A stretch of 47,135 bases of DNA from Nitrospirota bacterium (GCA_023476565.1 JAMCVZ010000032.1:1-47135), one strand, 5' to 3'; positions 15,681 to 25,607 are shown, counted from the first letter of the stretch. Translations and numbers: made by a program. The notes: a model not told the origin generated them from the letters alone.

Positions 15681-17705
15681 ATGAATCTTGAATTTATCGA
15701 TATTCAGTCGCTCTCCGCGATGCGCAATGCGATTTCGGAAATCACCGACCTTTCCTTTTCCATCTACGACAGTATGGGGGGCTTGCTGACACCCCCGAAA
15801 AACGGGGACAGGCTGCTCTCCCAGATTACATCCTACAGCTCGGGCAGGGAGGAGTACGAAGCCTTCATCCGGAAAGGAATATCAAAAGCAGCAATAAGGA
15901 ACGATACCTCCATACTTATGGGGCCCGCAGCCCAGCACTACCTGTTTATACCCATCAACCTCAGCAACCTGATCCTTGTCCTGGTGAGCAATCCGTTCTA
16001 TCTCCAGAAAAACGACTTCGAACAGTTCCTGGCGAAGAACGGCCCGCGTTTCGGCATATCGCTGTCATCCCTTGAATCATGGTCCGGTCTAATCAGGATT
16101 ATAGATTACGCATCCGTTCAGAAGATGTCGCAACCCGTAAAATTCCTCTTTGAGGCCATTCTTAAAAGCAGCTATGAGCGGAATCTGAACCATAAAAGAT
16201 ACCAGTGGACCAAGACCCTGATAGACGTGCTGTTCAATATCCAGCTCCCCGTGCCGAGCGAAGAGGTTTATTCGCTGGTTCTCGATGCAATATTATTTCT
16301 CTTCAATGTAGATACGGCCTCTATAATGATCAGGGAAAAGGGCTCTTTCAAAACCGCCATGGCGTCGGGAAGACTCAGGGAGGATACAGGCTCTTTACGC
16401 ATAAAGGACAATAAGCTCCTCTCCCAGTCCATAGAGACCCTCAGGCTGGCCTCCACGAACGATATTATGGAAATCTCGGCGCTCGGCTTCCCCGACAGCG
16501 TGACATCAGTGCAGATTTTCCCGCGTATCAGTTGCGATAATACATACGGCATACTGCTCGTATACAATTCCATCCTGTCGCGGGAGGAGTCCTACAGCAT
16601 ACTGGAGTTTCTGAAGATCGTAAGCCTTGTCCTTAAAAATCTCTCCCTCCAGAACGCATACAATAAATGCGTCAACAGCATTGAAGTGCTGAATATCGCG
16701 TCTGCAAGGCTGTGCCCGAAACTCCATGATCCTGACGGGCTCTATGAGGCCATCGTAGATACGGCCACCGACCTCATAAAAGCCGAAAAGGGATCTCTTA
16801 TGCTGCCGGAAAACGACGGTCTGACTATCAAAGCGGTAAAAGGCATCAATAAATGGCTTACGCAGGACATAAGGATTAACGCAGGAGAGGGGGTTGCGGG
16901 CAAGGTATTCAACGAGGGCAAACCGTTCCTCGCCAAAGACGTGGAGACCCTTGATCCCCTGTACCCCAAACCCAGGCGCCATTACAAAACCGGGTCCTTC
17001 ATCAGCGTGCCCCTGACATGCAATGCCGAGAGGATGGGCGTTCTCAACGTCTCGGATAAAACTACAGGGGAAGAATTCACCGAACTGGATCTGAACCTGC
17101 TTAACTATTTCGCATCTTATGCATCGATTGCCCTGAAGGTATCCGGCTATCGCAATCTCGCCGAGCATATGAAGGAGCTCTCCATTACCGACCACGTAAC
17201 AGGGCTCTTTAACAGGCGGTATCTGGAGGAGCGTTTCACCGAGGAAATAAACCGTTCGGAGCGCTACAATCTGTCCTTTTCATTCGGGATATTCGATATA
17301 GATGATTTCAAACTCTTCAACGATACCGAGGGGCATCTTGCAGGAGACGCCATCCTGAAAGAGCTGGCCCGCATATCCCTCGCCAGCTCAAGAGTATATG
17401 ACGTCATATGCCGGTACGGCGGAGAGGAGTTCGCCATACTTATGCCCCAGACAGGCAAAGACGAGGCATCCCATATCGCAGAGAGAATAAGGAAGAACAT
17501 CAAGGAAGGTTTTACGGCCAGGTGGGAAAAATTTCCCCGCAGCAGCATAACGATAAGTATGGGCATAGCCTCATTTCCCGAAGACGGAAAGAGTGCCGGC
17601 GAACTGACCAAGAACGCCGACGCAGCGCTTTACAAGGCAAAGGCCTCGGGCAAAGATAAAACCATCATACACAAAAAACAAACCGAATCCTCAGACTCCA
17701 TTTAG
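15681..17705 (+). CDS. GAF-GGDEF diguanylate cyclase
   Basis: This 674-residue cytosolic protein makes cyclic di-GMP. The C-terminal GGDEF domain (about 505-660) has the active-site loop RYGGEEF near residue 577 and an RVYD product-inhibition site five residues before it, so feedback control is predicted. A GAF domain occupies about 345-490 (SLMLPENDGLTIKAVKG, GEGVAGKVFNEGKPFLAKDV). The first 330 residues contain a second, weaker GAF-like segment (about 195-320) and an N-terminal sensory region I do not recognise. No membrane segments or signal peptide are seen. A 96-bp gap separates it from the sensor kinase gene on the same strand. Confidence 0.9.
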   Translation: MNLEFIDIQSLSAMRNAISEITDLSFSIYDSMGGLLTPPKNGDRLLSQITSYSSGREEYEAFIRKGISKAAIRNDTSILMGPAAQHYLFIPINLSNLILVLVSNPFYLQKNDFEQFLAKNGPRFGISLSSLESWSGLIRIIDYASVQKMSQPVKFLFEAILKSSYERNLNHKRYQWTKTLIDVLFNIQLPVPSEEVYSLVLDAILFLFNVDTASIMIREKGSFKTAMASGRLREDTGSLRIKDNKLLSQSIETLRLASTNDIMEISALGFPDSVTSVQIFPRISCDNTYGILLVYNSILSREESYSILEFLKIVSLVLKNLSLQNAYNKCVNSIEVLNIASARLCPKLHDPDGLYEAIVDTATDLIKAEKGSLMLPENDGLTIKAVKGINKWLTQDIRINAGEGVAGKVFNEGKPFLAKDVETLDPLYPKPRRHYKTGSFISVPLTCNAERMGVLNVSDKTTGEEFTELDLNLLNYFASYASIALKVSGYRNLAEHMKELSITDHVTGLFNRRYLEERFTEEINRSERYNLSFSFGIFDIDDFKLFNDTEGHLAGDAILKELARISLASSRVYDVICRYGGEEFAILMPQTGKDEASHIAERIRKNIKEGFTARWEKFPRSSITISMGIASFPEDGKSAGELTKNADAALYKAKASGKDKTIIHKKQTESSDSI

Positions 17706-17801
17706 CAGATCCCGGATGCAGCCACAGTAAGTACGGAAAGCTTTTCCATAAAGATCCCCCCTCGCCCGCCCTTCGGATATTCTCCCTGGACTAGGGCGTT
17801 T

Positions 17802-19595
17802 ATGGTATACTTTCTCATAGAGACGTATCAGGCACAGCGAGTTTACATGCGAGGACAATTCCCAAAGATCAGGACTTTGAGGCTAACCCTTAACCTCAAA
17901 TTCATCATAGGCTGCAGCGCAACCCTCATCACAGCCCTCGGCATCTCCTTTTCCATCATTGCCCATCACCAGGAAAAACTCATCATGGGGCAGGTGGAGA
18001 ACGAGGCGCGCGCGATATTCCGGCATACGGTAATAACGCGAAAGTGGATATCCGACCACGGGGGTATTTTTGTGGAAAAGCTCCCGTGGACCAAGGCCAG
18101 CCCCTACCTGCCGAATTCCGAAATCCATGCCAAGGGCAAACGGTACATCAAAGAGACCCCCGCAATGGTTACAAAAGAGCTTTCGAAATATGCACGGGAC
18201 AAGGGCGCCTATTGGTTCCATATAACGAGCCTTAAACTTACAAACCCGGAAAATGCCCCCGACCCGTTGGAGAGGAAAGCCCTCCTGGAGTTTGAAAACA
18301 AAGGTAAAAAAGAGTTCCTGTCCATAGATACCATTGATAATTCCAGGTACCTGCGGTATATAGCGCCGCTTTATGTGGAAGATACCTGCCTGAAGTGCCA
18401 TGCCAAGCAGGGGTACAGGATCGGGGACGTAAGGGGCGCTATCAGCGTAACCGTCCCGGTTGACAGGACCTTTACCGAGATATCGGCGAACCGGAAAAGG
18501 ATGTTTGTAGCCGCCCTGCTCACGGTCGTGTCTCTTATGGCCGCCATGTTTTTGATGATGAGAAATCTTGTCCTCACCCCCATGCGGAAGCTGAAATCCT
18601 CCATAGAGCAATTTTCCGACGGCACGTATAACCCGGAGAGCATGCTCAGGACAGGCGATGAGTTCGAGGATCTCTGCCGTACCTTTTCTGAAATGGCGGG
18701 TGCGCTCACGGAATACCACAACTGCCTGAACGACAATATCCGGGCAGCAACACAAGATATCGAAAGTACGAACAGAAAATTAATCGAAGCGAACAGGATG
18801 CTCAGTGAGGCGAATGTAAGGAAGTCCGATTTTATAGCGCGGGCGTCTCATGAGTTGAGGACCCCCCTGACCGCAATCAAGGGAGCTATGGATTACATTT
18901 CCGCAAAACTCTCCTCCATTCCTCCCGAGAAAACGGAGGGGACACCGATAGACGATCTCTATATTTTTTTCCAGGTAATCAAGAAAAACTCGGAGCGCCT
19001 CATACGCATGGTAAGCCTGATGCTCGACATCGAGAGGATAGAAATGGGTGGGGCTGAATTGCAGTTCAGCACCGTAAACCTCTCTTGCCTGATAGCGGAA
19101 ACCATGGCATCCCTGCAGGTCAATGCCGATGAGAAAGGCATAGCGCTCCATGCAAGCCTCCCGGACAGCCTTCCCGCCTGCGTTGACGAGGACAGAATAA
19201 GACAGGTCCTTGTCAATCTTCTGTCCAATGCCATAAAAATCAGCCCGGAAAGGTCTGAGATAACTGTCAACGCTTTTTCCGAAAAGGGCTTTATAGTCAC
19301 CGAGGTCTGTGACAGGGGGCCCGGCGTGCCGGAATCGGAACAGGAAAAGATTTTCGAAAAATTTTACAAGAAAGGGGACAGGGAGGGGGCAGGCCTCGGG
19401 CTTGCCATATGCAAGAGCATCATAGAGGCGCATAACGGCGCCATAGGCGTCGCAGGCAATGGAATGGAGGGGAGCCGTTTTTATTTCAAACTGCCCCGTA
19501 CTGAAGGCCCGCAGGAAGACTTCTCAAGCAAAGATTCCCTCGAAACCGGGCAGAGCAAATTACTCGAGATAGCAAGGAACATATCGCTATGCTGA
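17802..19595 (+). CDS. Haem-binding sensor histidine kinase (Tll0287/DUF3365-like sensor)
   Basis: This 597-residue membrane kinase has a first membrane segment at about 34-54, then a periplasmic domain with a CLKCH motif near residue 195 that should attach a c-type haem, and PEDP-like surroundings of Tll0287/DUF3365 sensors. A second membrane segment (about 230-252), a HAMP domain and a coiled coil lead to the HisKA box SHELRTPLTAIKG (His near 349) and a HATPase domain ending in GAGLGLAICKSI. It probably reports redox state or a small ligand. An alternative start at MRGQFPKIR (17847) would shorten it by 15 residues. The response regulator gene overlaps its end by 7 bp. Confidence 0.9.
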   Translation: MVYFLIETYQAQRVYMRGQFPKIRTLRLTLNLKFIIGCSATLITALGISFSIIAHHQEKLIMGQVENEARAIFRHTVITRKWISDHGGIFVEKLPWTKASPYLPNSEIHAKGKRYIKETPAMVTKELSKYARDKGAYWFHITSLKLTNPENAPDPLERKALLEFENKGKKEFLSIDTIDNSRYLRYIAPLYVEDTCLKCHAKQGYRIGDVRGAISVTVPVDRTFTEISANRKRMFVAALLTVVSLMAAMFLMMRNLVLTPMRKLKSSIEQFSDGTYNPESMLRTGDEFEDLCRTFSEMAGALTEYHNCLNDNIRAATQDIESTNRKLIEANRMLSEANVRKSDFIARASHELRTPLTAIKGAMDYISAKLSSIPPEKTEGTPIDDLYIFFQVIKKNSERLIRMVSLMLDIERIEMGGAELQFSTVNLSCLIAETMASLQVNADEKGIALHASLPDSLPACVDEDRIRQVLVNLLSNAIKISPERSEITVNAFSEKGFIVTEVCDRGPGVPESEQEKIFEKFYKKGDREGAGLGLAICKSIIEAHNGAIGVAGNGMEGSRFYFKLPRTEGPQEDFSSKDSLETGQSKLLEIARNISLC

Positions 19596-20287
19596 AAAAC
19601 AACGAGATACCTGTCATACTGGTGATCGATGATGACGAGGATATCCTGAAGGTCCTGAAAGCGAACCTTGAGTTCCACTCGTTCAAGGCGCTGACGGCAA
19701 GCTCCTGGTCCGGGGGGAAAAAGGTGATATCGACCGCCCTGCCCGACCTCATCATATTAGACCTTACGCTTCCCGACGGCGACGGCGTTGATATATGCAG
19801 GACACTGCGGAAACAGCACCCCTGGCTGCCTATAATCATGCTGACCGCCCGGGATAAGATATCGGATAAGGTCATCGGCCTTGAAAGCGGCTCAGACGAT
19901 TACGTAGTCAAACCGTTCGAGACGCTGGAATTGATTGCACGGATAAAGGCATGCCTGAGGAGATCGAGACCGTCCGCGCACGAGGAACAAATAACGATAG
20001 GCGATATCACTATAGACTACAAAAGGAGAATCGTCAAAGTCAGGCATAAAGAGATAGTCCTGACACCCAAGGAATATGACCTGCTCTGCTTTCTGGTTGC
20101 CAACAGGAGCGGCGTAATAGACAGGGATGATATAAGAGAGCACTTGTGGGAGGAATCGAAAATATATTCCTGGAGCAGGGTCATTGATGTCCATATTCAG
20201 CATTTAAGGCAGAAGATCGAAAAAAATCACTCTGACCCCGAATATATCATTACCGTTCCGGGCGTCGGCTACAGGTTCAAGGAATGA
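19589..20287 (+). CDS. OmpR/PhoB-type response regulator
   Basis: This 232-residue regulator has a receiver domain (acidic pocket VIDDDED at 11-17, phospho-acceptor Asp in LIILDLTLPDGDG near 57, VVKPFE lysine near 108) and a C-terminal winged helix (LTPKEYDLLCFLVANRSGVI, then VIDVHIQHLRQKIE and VPGVGYRF). Its ATG lies within the last codons of the kinase gene, so the two are coupled. It ends 10 bp from the end of napH, transcribed toward it. Targets are unknown; the nap-onr cluster is an obvious candidate by position. Confidence 0.94.
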   Translation: MLKNNEIPVILVIDDDEDILKVLKANLEFHSFKALTASSWSGGKKVISTALPDLIILDLTLPDGDGVDICRTLRKQHPWLPIIMLTARDKISDKVIGLESGSDDYVVKPFETLELIARIKACLRRSRPSAHEEQITIGDITIDYKRRIVKVRHKEIVLTPKEYDLLCFLVANRSGVIDRDDIREHLWEESKIYSWSRVIDVHIQHLRQKIEKNHSDPEYIITVPGVGYRFKE

Positions 20288-20297
20288 AGGATGAAAT

Positions 20298-21092
20298 TCA
20301 AAATTTAAAGGAGAGCGGCCCGCCCCCGCCTCTCGTTTTTGCACAGGCATCAATGCATGCCCCGCAATTGTGGCAGAGGGGATAGAGTCCCTTGCCCATC
20401 GGGTCCAGTCCCAGGCGGCATGCTTTTGCGCACGCAAGGCACCTGCTGCAACTATGTTGCTTATCCTCTGCAAACGCGACTTTCATTGTCTTTCCGAATC
20501 TGAAAATTCCAAGGAAACTGCCGACAGGACAGATATAATTGCACCATGCCCGCCTCACAACAAAAAGCTCGAAAAGGATAATAACACCGATCAGCCCGAG
20601 TTCAAGGCCGACTGCTCCCTCATAAATATATTTCGCTGTCTGAACCGAGATTATTCCCGGTGCGGAAACAAGGGTTGCAACAGGGAATCCGGCCAGAGGC
20701 GCTGAAACAAGCAGGCAGGCCATGATCACATATCTCGACCTCACGGCAAGGTGTAAACTCTCAAATCTCTTCACCCCAAGCCTTTCAGATATATAATCGA
20801 ATATTTCGGATATGGTGTTTTGGGGACATACCCAACTGCAAAATACCCTCCCGAAGATGAGCGCCGGGAGCACCGGAATCAGAATCGAAAACAGGAGTAC
20901 GCCGTCCACCGCCGGCGAGGCTATCATTGCCTGCACCCCGCTTAACGGGTCCGTTATCCGTAAAGGTCCGATTGCGAGGGAGTAAAGACTCCCCATGAGC
21001 ACAGTTATTCCTTTCCTGTTCAAGACAGGTATCGCGGCTATCAACGCGAATGTGGAGGCCTGTACAGCACGCCTCAGCAATCCGGTTTTCAC
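20298..21092 (-). CDS. napH: NapH-like quinol dehydrogenase membrane subunit
   Basis: This 264-residue membrane iron-sulphur protein is predicted to oxidise quinol together with NapG and feed periplasmic nitrate reduction. Four to five hydrophobic segments are seen, with two CxxxCP motifs facing the cytosol (FCSWVCPQNT near 85, CNYICPVGSF near 185) and two C-terminal 4Fe-4S sites (CSRCLACAKACRLG, CHNCGACIDAC). This is the MauN/NapH pattern. The start overlaps the napG stop by 4 bp. It is the last gene of the nap operon. Confidence 0.9.
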   Translation of the reverse strand: MKTGLLRRAVQASTFALIAAIPVLNRKGITVLMGSLYSLAIGPLRITDPLSGVQAMIASPAVDGVLLFSILIPVLPALIFGRVFCSWVCPQNTISEIFDYISERLGVKRFESLHLAVRSRYVIMACLLVSAPLAGFPVATLVSAPGIISVQTAKYIYEGAVGLELGLIGVIILFELFVVRRAWCNYICPVGSFLGIFRFGKTMKVAFAEDKQHSCSRCLACAKACRLGLDPMGKGLYPLCHNCGACIDACAKTRGGGGPLSFKF

Positions 21093-21568
21093 ATCCTGCT
21101 CCAGGGGGCTACAACAATGGCGGCAGGATCAACAGGGCATACGTTTTCGCAAATACCGCAGCCCACGCACTTCTTCCGGTCCACAACGGGTCTCAACTCG
21201 CTGTCCATTTTTATCGCTTCGTCAAATACAGGGCAGCTCTGGTAACAGCTTCTGCATATCGTACCCTGCCATGCAAGGCACTCGTTCCGGTTTATGAGGG
21301 CTGTCCCCATCCTTACATCCTGTTTCCTCTTCAATCTGCGATCAAGGGCCCCGGAAGGACACACAGGCGGACACTTCATACAGAGATAGCACGGGACCTC
21401 CCTCGCTTTTATGACCGGGGTGCCCATAAGCGCCAGCCCGTCCAGCAGGCCCGCTATCCTTATCGCCCTGTACGGACAGGCCTGCGCGCACATGCCGCAT
21501 CTGATACACCTGGCAGCGAAATCTATTTCATCGGCGGCCCCGGGGGGGCGTAATAGTTTTCTATTCAT
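21089..21568 (-). CDS. napG: NapG-like ferredoxin, without an export signal
   Basis: This 159-residue protein carries four 4Fe-4S motifs: CIRCGMCAQACPY, CYLCMKCPPVCP, CRSCYQSCPVF and CVGCGICENVCPVDP, in the order of MauM/NapG. Typical NapG is longer and begins with a twin-arginine signal; here the protein starts at MNRKLLRPPGAADEIDF, which corresponds to the region just after that signal. The upstream bases encode napD in another frame, so no extension is possible. It overlaps napD by 8 bp and napH by 4 bp. It may therefore work on the cytosolic face, or have lost export. Confidence 0.88.
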   Translation of the reverse strand: MNRKLLRPPGAADEIDFAARCIRCGMCAQACPYRAIRIAGLLDGLALMGTPVIKAREVPCYLCMKCPPVCPSGALDRRLKRKQDVRMGTALINRNECLAWQGTICRSCYQSCPVFDEAIKMDSELRPVVDRKKCVGCGICENVCPVDPAAIVVAPWSRM

Positions 21569-21785
21569 CCCCTGCGAAAACCGGATAAACCCCTGTTATT
21601 TTCTCAAGGGCGTAGATACTCTTCATCGTTTCCTCTACAGCACTCATGTCAGCCCCTTCGATAACCGCAACAATCTGGTTATCCTTAATTCCGTAAACAG
21701 TTACATTATCAATGCGAGCGAGGCTGCTCAGGACAGCCTCGCTCGCATCGTCTTTAAATTCAACAACCACGCTGGTGACAGCCAC
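21561..21785 (-). CDS. napD: NapD-like chaperone of nitrate reductase
   Basis: NapD binds the twin-arginine signal of NapA and holds back export until the cofactor is inserted. The 74-residue frame VAVTSVVVEFKDDASEAVLS ... IVAVIEGADMSAVEETMKSI ... ITGVYPVFAGDE has the small ferredoxin-like fold pattern of the family. The best start is a GTG at 21785, with GGGGAGGAG five bases upstream; the longer frame to an ATG at 21866 would begin inside napA. It lies 53 bp after the napA stop. Confidence 0.85.
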   Translation of the reverse strand: MAVTSVVVEFKDDASEAVLSSLARIDNVTVYGIKDNQIVAVIEGADMSAVEETMKSIYALEKITGVYPVFAGDE

Positions 21786-21838
21786 AACAACTCCTCCCCA
21801 GGGCGCTGGTTCCTCAAAACTTGTCTTTTGTGTGCAGC

Positions 21839-24142
21839 TTAAACCTTTTCCACCTTCACCGCGCATATCTTGAATTCAGGCTGCTTCGACATTGCATCGT
21901 ATGCATCGGTAGTGAGCATGTTGATGAGCTTGTCGGGATAATGCATGGGGACAAACACGAGACCGTCCCTCGGCACATCGACCACCTTCGCCTCAAGCAC
22001 GATCGAACCCCTCCGGGAAGTAAGTTTTACCTTATCCCTGCTCTTGATGCCGAGTTTCAGGGCATCGCGGGGATTGATCTCGACATATGCGTCCGGAGCC
22101 GAGCGTTTCAGCTCAGGCACCTTGAGCGTCATGGTCCCCGTATGCCAGTGCTCTATCTGCCTGCCTGTCGTAAGCGCAAACGGATACTCCGCATCGGGCG
22201 GCTCGGCAGGACCTTTATAAGGCCTTAACCATACCGTGGCCTTGTTCCCATCCGCCTTTGCACCATAGAAAGAGATATCGGCGGCCTGCGGGTCGAACTT
22301 CTTCAAGAGAGGGTCCCCGTATTTCGCTGTATACCGCCGGACCGTACCGGGATGGTCTTCAGTCGGACACGGCCATTGGACGCCGTGCGCCTTCTTCATC
22401 CTCGCCCGTGTCATGCCCATGAAATCATAGGCCGTTCCCTTCGAGCACTGCCTGATCTCATTCCACACCTCTTCGGAGTTCTTGAAGTTGAACAATCTCT
22501 TCGCTTCATCCTCCCTGCCCAAAGCCTTGAGCAGCCTGTTCGCAAACTCGACCATCACCATCAGGTCCGGCCGCGCCTCACCCTGCGGCTCCACCGCTTT
22601 TTCGAGGTACTGGTAACGCCTCTCGGATTGCCCGTATGTGCCGTCCTTTTCGACCCATAAAGCCGCGGGCAGCACCAGGTCGGCAAGCTCCGACGTCCTC
22701 GTGGGATGATACGCCTCCGATACGACAAGGAAGGTATCTTTCCCTTCCATGCCCTTTCTGTAAGGAGTTAAATTGGGGAGGCTCTGGCCGGGGTTGGTGC
22801 ATGCAACCCACAGCGCCTTTATCTCACTCTTATTAAACGACCTGAAGATATCGACTGCGGTAGGTCCGGGCTTCGGTTGTATCCGGCCCTTCGGAATACC
22901 CCAGAACTTCTCCATCTCCTCCCTGTCTTTTTCATTGGCGATAAGCCTTCCGTAGGGGAGCAGATGGCTCAGGAGGCCGCCGTCCCTTACGCCGCCGCAG
23001 GCGTTCGGCTGTCCGGTAAGAGAGAAGGTTGTCGCTCCGGGCCTGCATATCTGCCCCGTGAGGAGGTGAAGATTATGCACCAGATTATTGACCCAAACGC
23101 CTCTCGTCCTCTGGTTCAAGCCCATGCACCATAAGCTCATGGTCGCCTTTGACCGGGCAAACCACCGGGCAGCTTTGATAATATCATCCTTTGGGCACTT
23201 CGATATCTTTTCAGCCGTTTCAGGGGTGTATTCGTCGAGGAATTTAACGTATTCCTCAAAGCTGACCTTTGCCGGTTTGTCATCCTTGACGGTCTTAAAT
23301 ACCAGATGGTTGCTGACGAAGTCCCTGCTGTAGAGATTCTCTTTGATAATCACATGCGCCATGGCATGCAGGATCGCGAGGTCAGTGCCGGGAACAAAGC
23401 TCATGTGCAGGTCGGCAATCCGGGCTGAAAGGGTTTTCCGGGGATCGACCATGATGATCTTTACATTCCCGCCCTTCTGCTTCCTCTCGTTCACCAGCCT
23501 GAAAATAACGGGATGGGCCTCCGCCATATTCGAGCCGATAATAAAGAAACAGTCCGAATGGTAGATATCGTCGTATGCGCCCATAGGCTCGTCTTTCCCG
23601 AACGTAGAGACATACCCCACAGCCGCCGAGGCCATGCAGAGCCTCGGATTGCCGTCGATATTATTCGTTCCGAGACCGCCCTTGAAAAACTTGTTCATGA
23701 AATAGGATTCTTCAGTATATGCCTGCCCCGAGCCGTAAAAGGCCACGGAATTGGCTCCATTTTTCTTTATGGTTTCGGCAAATCTTCCGGTCATCAGGTC
23801 CATTGCCTCTTTCCACGAGATCTTAACGAACTCATCCCCCCTTTTCACCAGGGGATATTTCAGACGGTCATTCGCATAGAGAATCGAGGGCAGATAATAT
23901 CCTTTAATACAGAGGAACCCTTTGTTCCAGTTGTCCCTGTCCCCCTGTACCGCAACGACTTTGCCCTTGCTCACTCCGGCATAAACACCGCATCCGGCGC
24001 CGCAGTACCTGCATACCGCCTTTACCCATTTTTCAGCCTGTGCAGCGCCGACTCCTTGCGGCAACGGCAGTTCGAGGCCTATAGCGGATGCTGCTGCAAG
24101 GGCCGCCGAATATTTGAGGAGCTGTCTCCTGGTCACATTCAT
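21839..24142 (-). CDS. napA: Periplasmic nitrate reductase catalytic subunit
   Basis: This 767-residue molybdopterin enzyme reduces nitrate to nitrite. It has a twin-arginine signal (TRRQLLKYSAALAAASAIG), a 4Fe-4S site (CRYCGAGCGVY then GFLCIKG near 77) and a cysteine molybdenum ligand in GNPRLCMASA (near 146); Cys rather than Ser or Asp supports NapA over formate or other relatives. The C-terminal cofactor-binding domain includes FALTTGRQIEHWHTGTMT. GGAGGG before ATG 24142 fixes the start. It is somewhat shorter than proteobacterial NapA and resembles the monomeric sulphate-reducer type, consistent with the absence of napB and napC here. Confidence 0.95.
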   Translation of the reverse strand: MNVTRRQLLKYSAALAAASAIGLELPLPQGVGAAQAEKWVKAVCRYCGAGCGVYAGVSKGKVVAVQGDRDNWNKGFLCIKGYYLPSILYANDRLKYPLVKRGDEFVKISWKEAMDLMTGRFAETIKKNGANSVAFYGSGQAYTEESYFMNKFFKGGLGTNNIDGNPRLCMASAAVGYVSTFGKDEPMGAYDDIYHSDCFFIIGSNMAEAHPVIFRLVNERKQKGGNVKIIMVDPRKTLSARIADLHMSFVPGTDLAILHAMAHVIIKENLYSRDFVSNHLVFKTVKDDKPAKVSFEEYVKFLDEYTPETAEKISKCPKDDIIKAARWFARSKATMSLWCMGLNQRTRGVWVNNLVHNLHLLTGQICRPGATTFSLTGQPNACGGVRDGGLLSHLLPYGRLIANEKDREEMEKFWGIPKGRIQPKPGPTAVDIFRSFNKSEIKALWVACTNPGQSLPNLTPYRKGMEGKDTFLVVSEAYHPTRTSELADLVLPAALWVEKDGTYGQSERRYQYLEKAVEPQGEARPDLMVMVEFANRLLKALGREDEAKRLFNFKNSEEVWNEIRQCSKGTAYDFMGMTRARMKKAHGVQWPCPTEDHPGTVRRYTAKYGDPLLKKFDPQAADISFYGAKADGNKATVWLRPYKGPAEPPDAEYPFALTTGRQIEHWHTGTMTLKVPELKRSAPDAYVEINPRDALKLGIKSRDKVKLTSRRGSIVLEAKVVDVPRDGLVFVPMHYPDKLINMLTTDAYDAMSKQPEFKICAVKVEKV

Positions 24143-24144
24143 GG

Positions 24145-24498
24145 TTATTTCCCTCCTTTCATATGGAACCGTGCTGTTACCGAGTGGGCGTCGTGGCACA
24201 AAAAACAGTCCCGTGCCTTCGGAGGGAGTTTTTTCTCCACATCCTCGACCTTTTCACCATGACATCCCCTGCAGCGGTAAATATCCGGCTTCGGCACAAA
24301 GTTCTTATCCGTCGAACCGTGGCATACCAGGCACTTGACGCCCATCAGCCCGTGTTTTCCCTCCTGCCATGCCTGCATCTGGGCGCCGTGGCACTCGGAG
24401 CATTCCTGGTCCTCTGAAGTCTTTATATGTTTTTTTTCTTTTGCAACAGCCGTAACCGGCAGGGCAAGCATAAGAAGGAGAATGATTAATTTTTTCAT
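24145..24498 (-). CDS. napM: Tetrahaem c-type cytochrome NapM
   Basis: This 117-residue secreted cytochrome has a Sec signal peptide (MKKLIILLLMLALPVTAVA) and four haem attachment sites: CSECH, CLVCH, CRGCH and CFLCH. Position directly before napA (the stop is two bases from the napA ATG) and size match NapM of the napCMADGH operon known from Desulfovibrio desulfuricans. It probably delivers electrons to NapA. A structured 121-bp gap separates it from the upstream octahaem gene. Confidence 0.85.
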   Translation of the reverse strand: MKKLIILLLMLALPVTAVAKEKKHIKTSEDQECSECHGAQMQAWQEGKHGLMGVKCLVCHGSTDKNFVPKPDIYRCRGCHGEKVEDVEKKLPPKARDCFLCHDAHSVTARFHMKGGK

Positions 24499-24514
24499 AA
24501 GACCCCCATTAAAA

Positions 24515-24579
24515 GAGTGTCAGTGTCAGTAAAGGATTCTTTCACTCCTTTACTGACACTGTTCACTGGCACTGACACT
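24515..24579. repeat. Nested hairpin between onr and napM
   Basis: A 16-bp perfect stem (24521-24536 with 24546-24561, loop of nine) is enclosed by a second pairing AGTGTCAGTG (24516-24525) with CACTGACACT (24570-24579). Two direct copies of CACCGGCGCT follow (24591-24600 and 24604-24613). It lies within the presumed operon transcript and could be a processing or stability hairpin; it has no T-run. Confidence 0.7.
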
Positions 24580-25607
24580 TTATTTGCTGACACCGGCGCT
24601 AAACACCGGCGCTCACTATTTATTTTGCCGCCGCTGCGGTCTTGGCAGTCATGGCATCGTCAAGAATCTTGATGCCTTTCTGTGATTCATCAACAGACCT
24701 GGTAAGGGACTCCCTTGCCATCTCAGGGTTGTGGAAGCCGTCCGAATTTTCGGCAGTCCAGTATTCCCAGAGAACATGGGCCCTCAGGTGCTGGTCCTGG
24801 GCCTTCTTGATGGCGCCTGCGTCAACGCCGGCCTTTTTGGCTTCGACTATCTTGTCGATCAAGGCCGACAGCCAGAACTCGGCCTTTCTCATTTTGCCTT
24901 TCGTATATGCCTTTATGGAATCGATGGTATATCTCGCCTGCTCCTCCGTCCATTTCGGATGGCACTTCAGGCAGGTCTCTTTAAGCTGGACCCTCGGGGT
25001 CACGGCAAAATGCGAAGTATAGACCTTCCCGGTCTTCTTGTCCTTCATTTTCGGTGTATGGCAGCTGTCGCATCCGGCGCCGGCCCTGGCATGTTTTGAA
25101 TTGTAGAATGTCTCCGATTCCGGATGCTGCGCCTTCCAGAGCAGGCCGCCGGTCAGTGTGTGCTTGAAGTCAAGGAAGCCGACCTTATTGACGTAATGAT
25201 CGTACAGGCCGAAAACGTCTTTGTAGGGGAAGTGGTTTGTCCGCCTGTCGGCCATGGTCACGCTGTATTTCGATGTGTCGGGGTTTTTCGGATCATACCC
25301 CGGGTTACAGTTGTACTCAACATGGCACTGGCCGCACTGGAGCCTTGTATCGTATTTATCGAGCAGGGCGATTTTTCTTGTATATCCCCGTATTCCCATT
25401 TCAATAACTCTAATCCCCGTCCTCTTCGGGTCCTTGTGCCAGAGGGTGTCTCCATCCGGCCTCGTAAGGGCATCGATAAGCCCGTCTCTCACTATTCTCG
25501 GCTTTGCGGCATGGGGATCATGGCAGGTGAAGCAGCTCAGCCCGTGCTGCAAAGACCTGGCTAAATCGACAACGTTTGAGGTCCTCGACCACTTCGCTCC
25601 CTTGACA

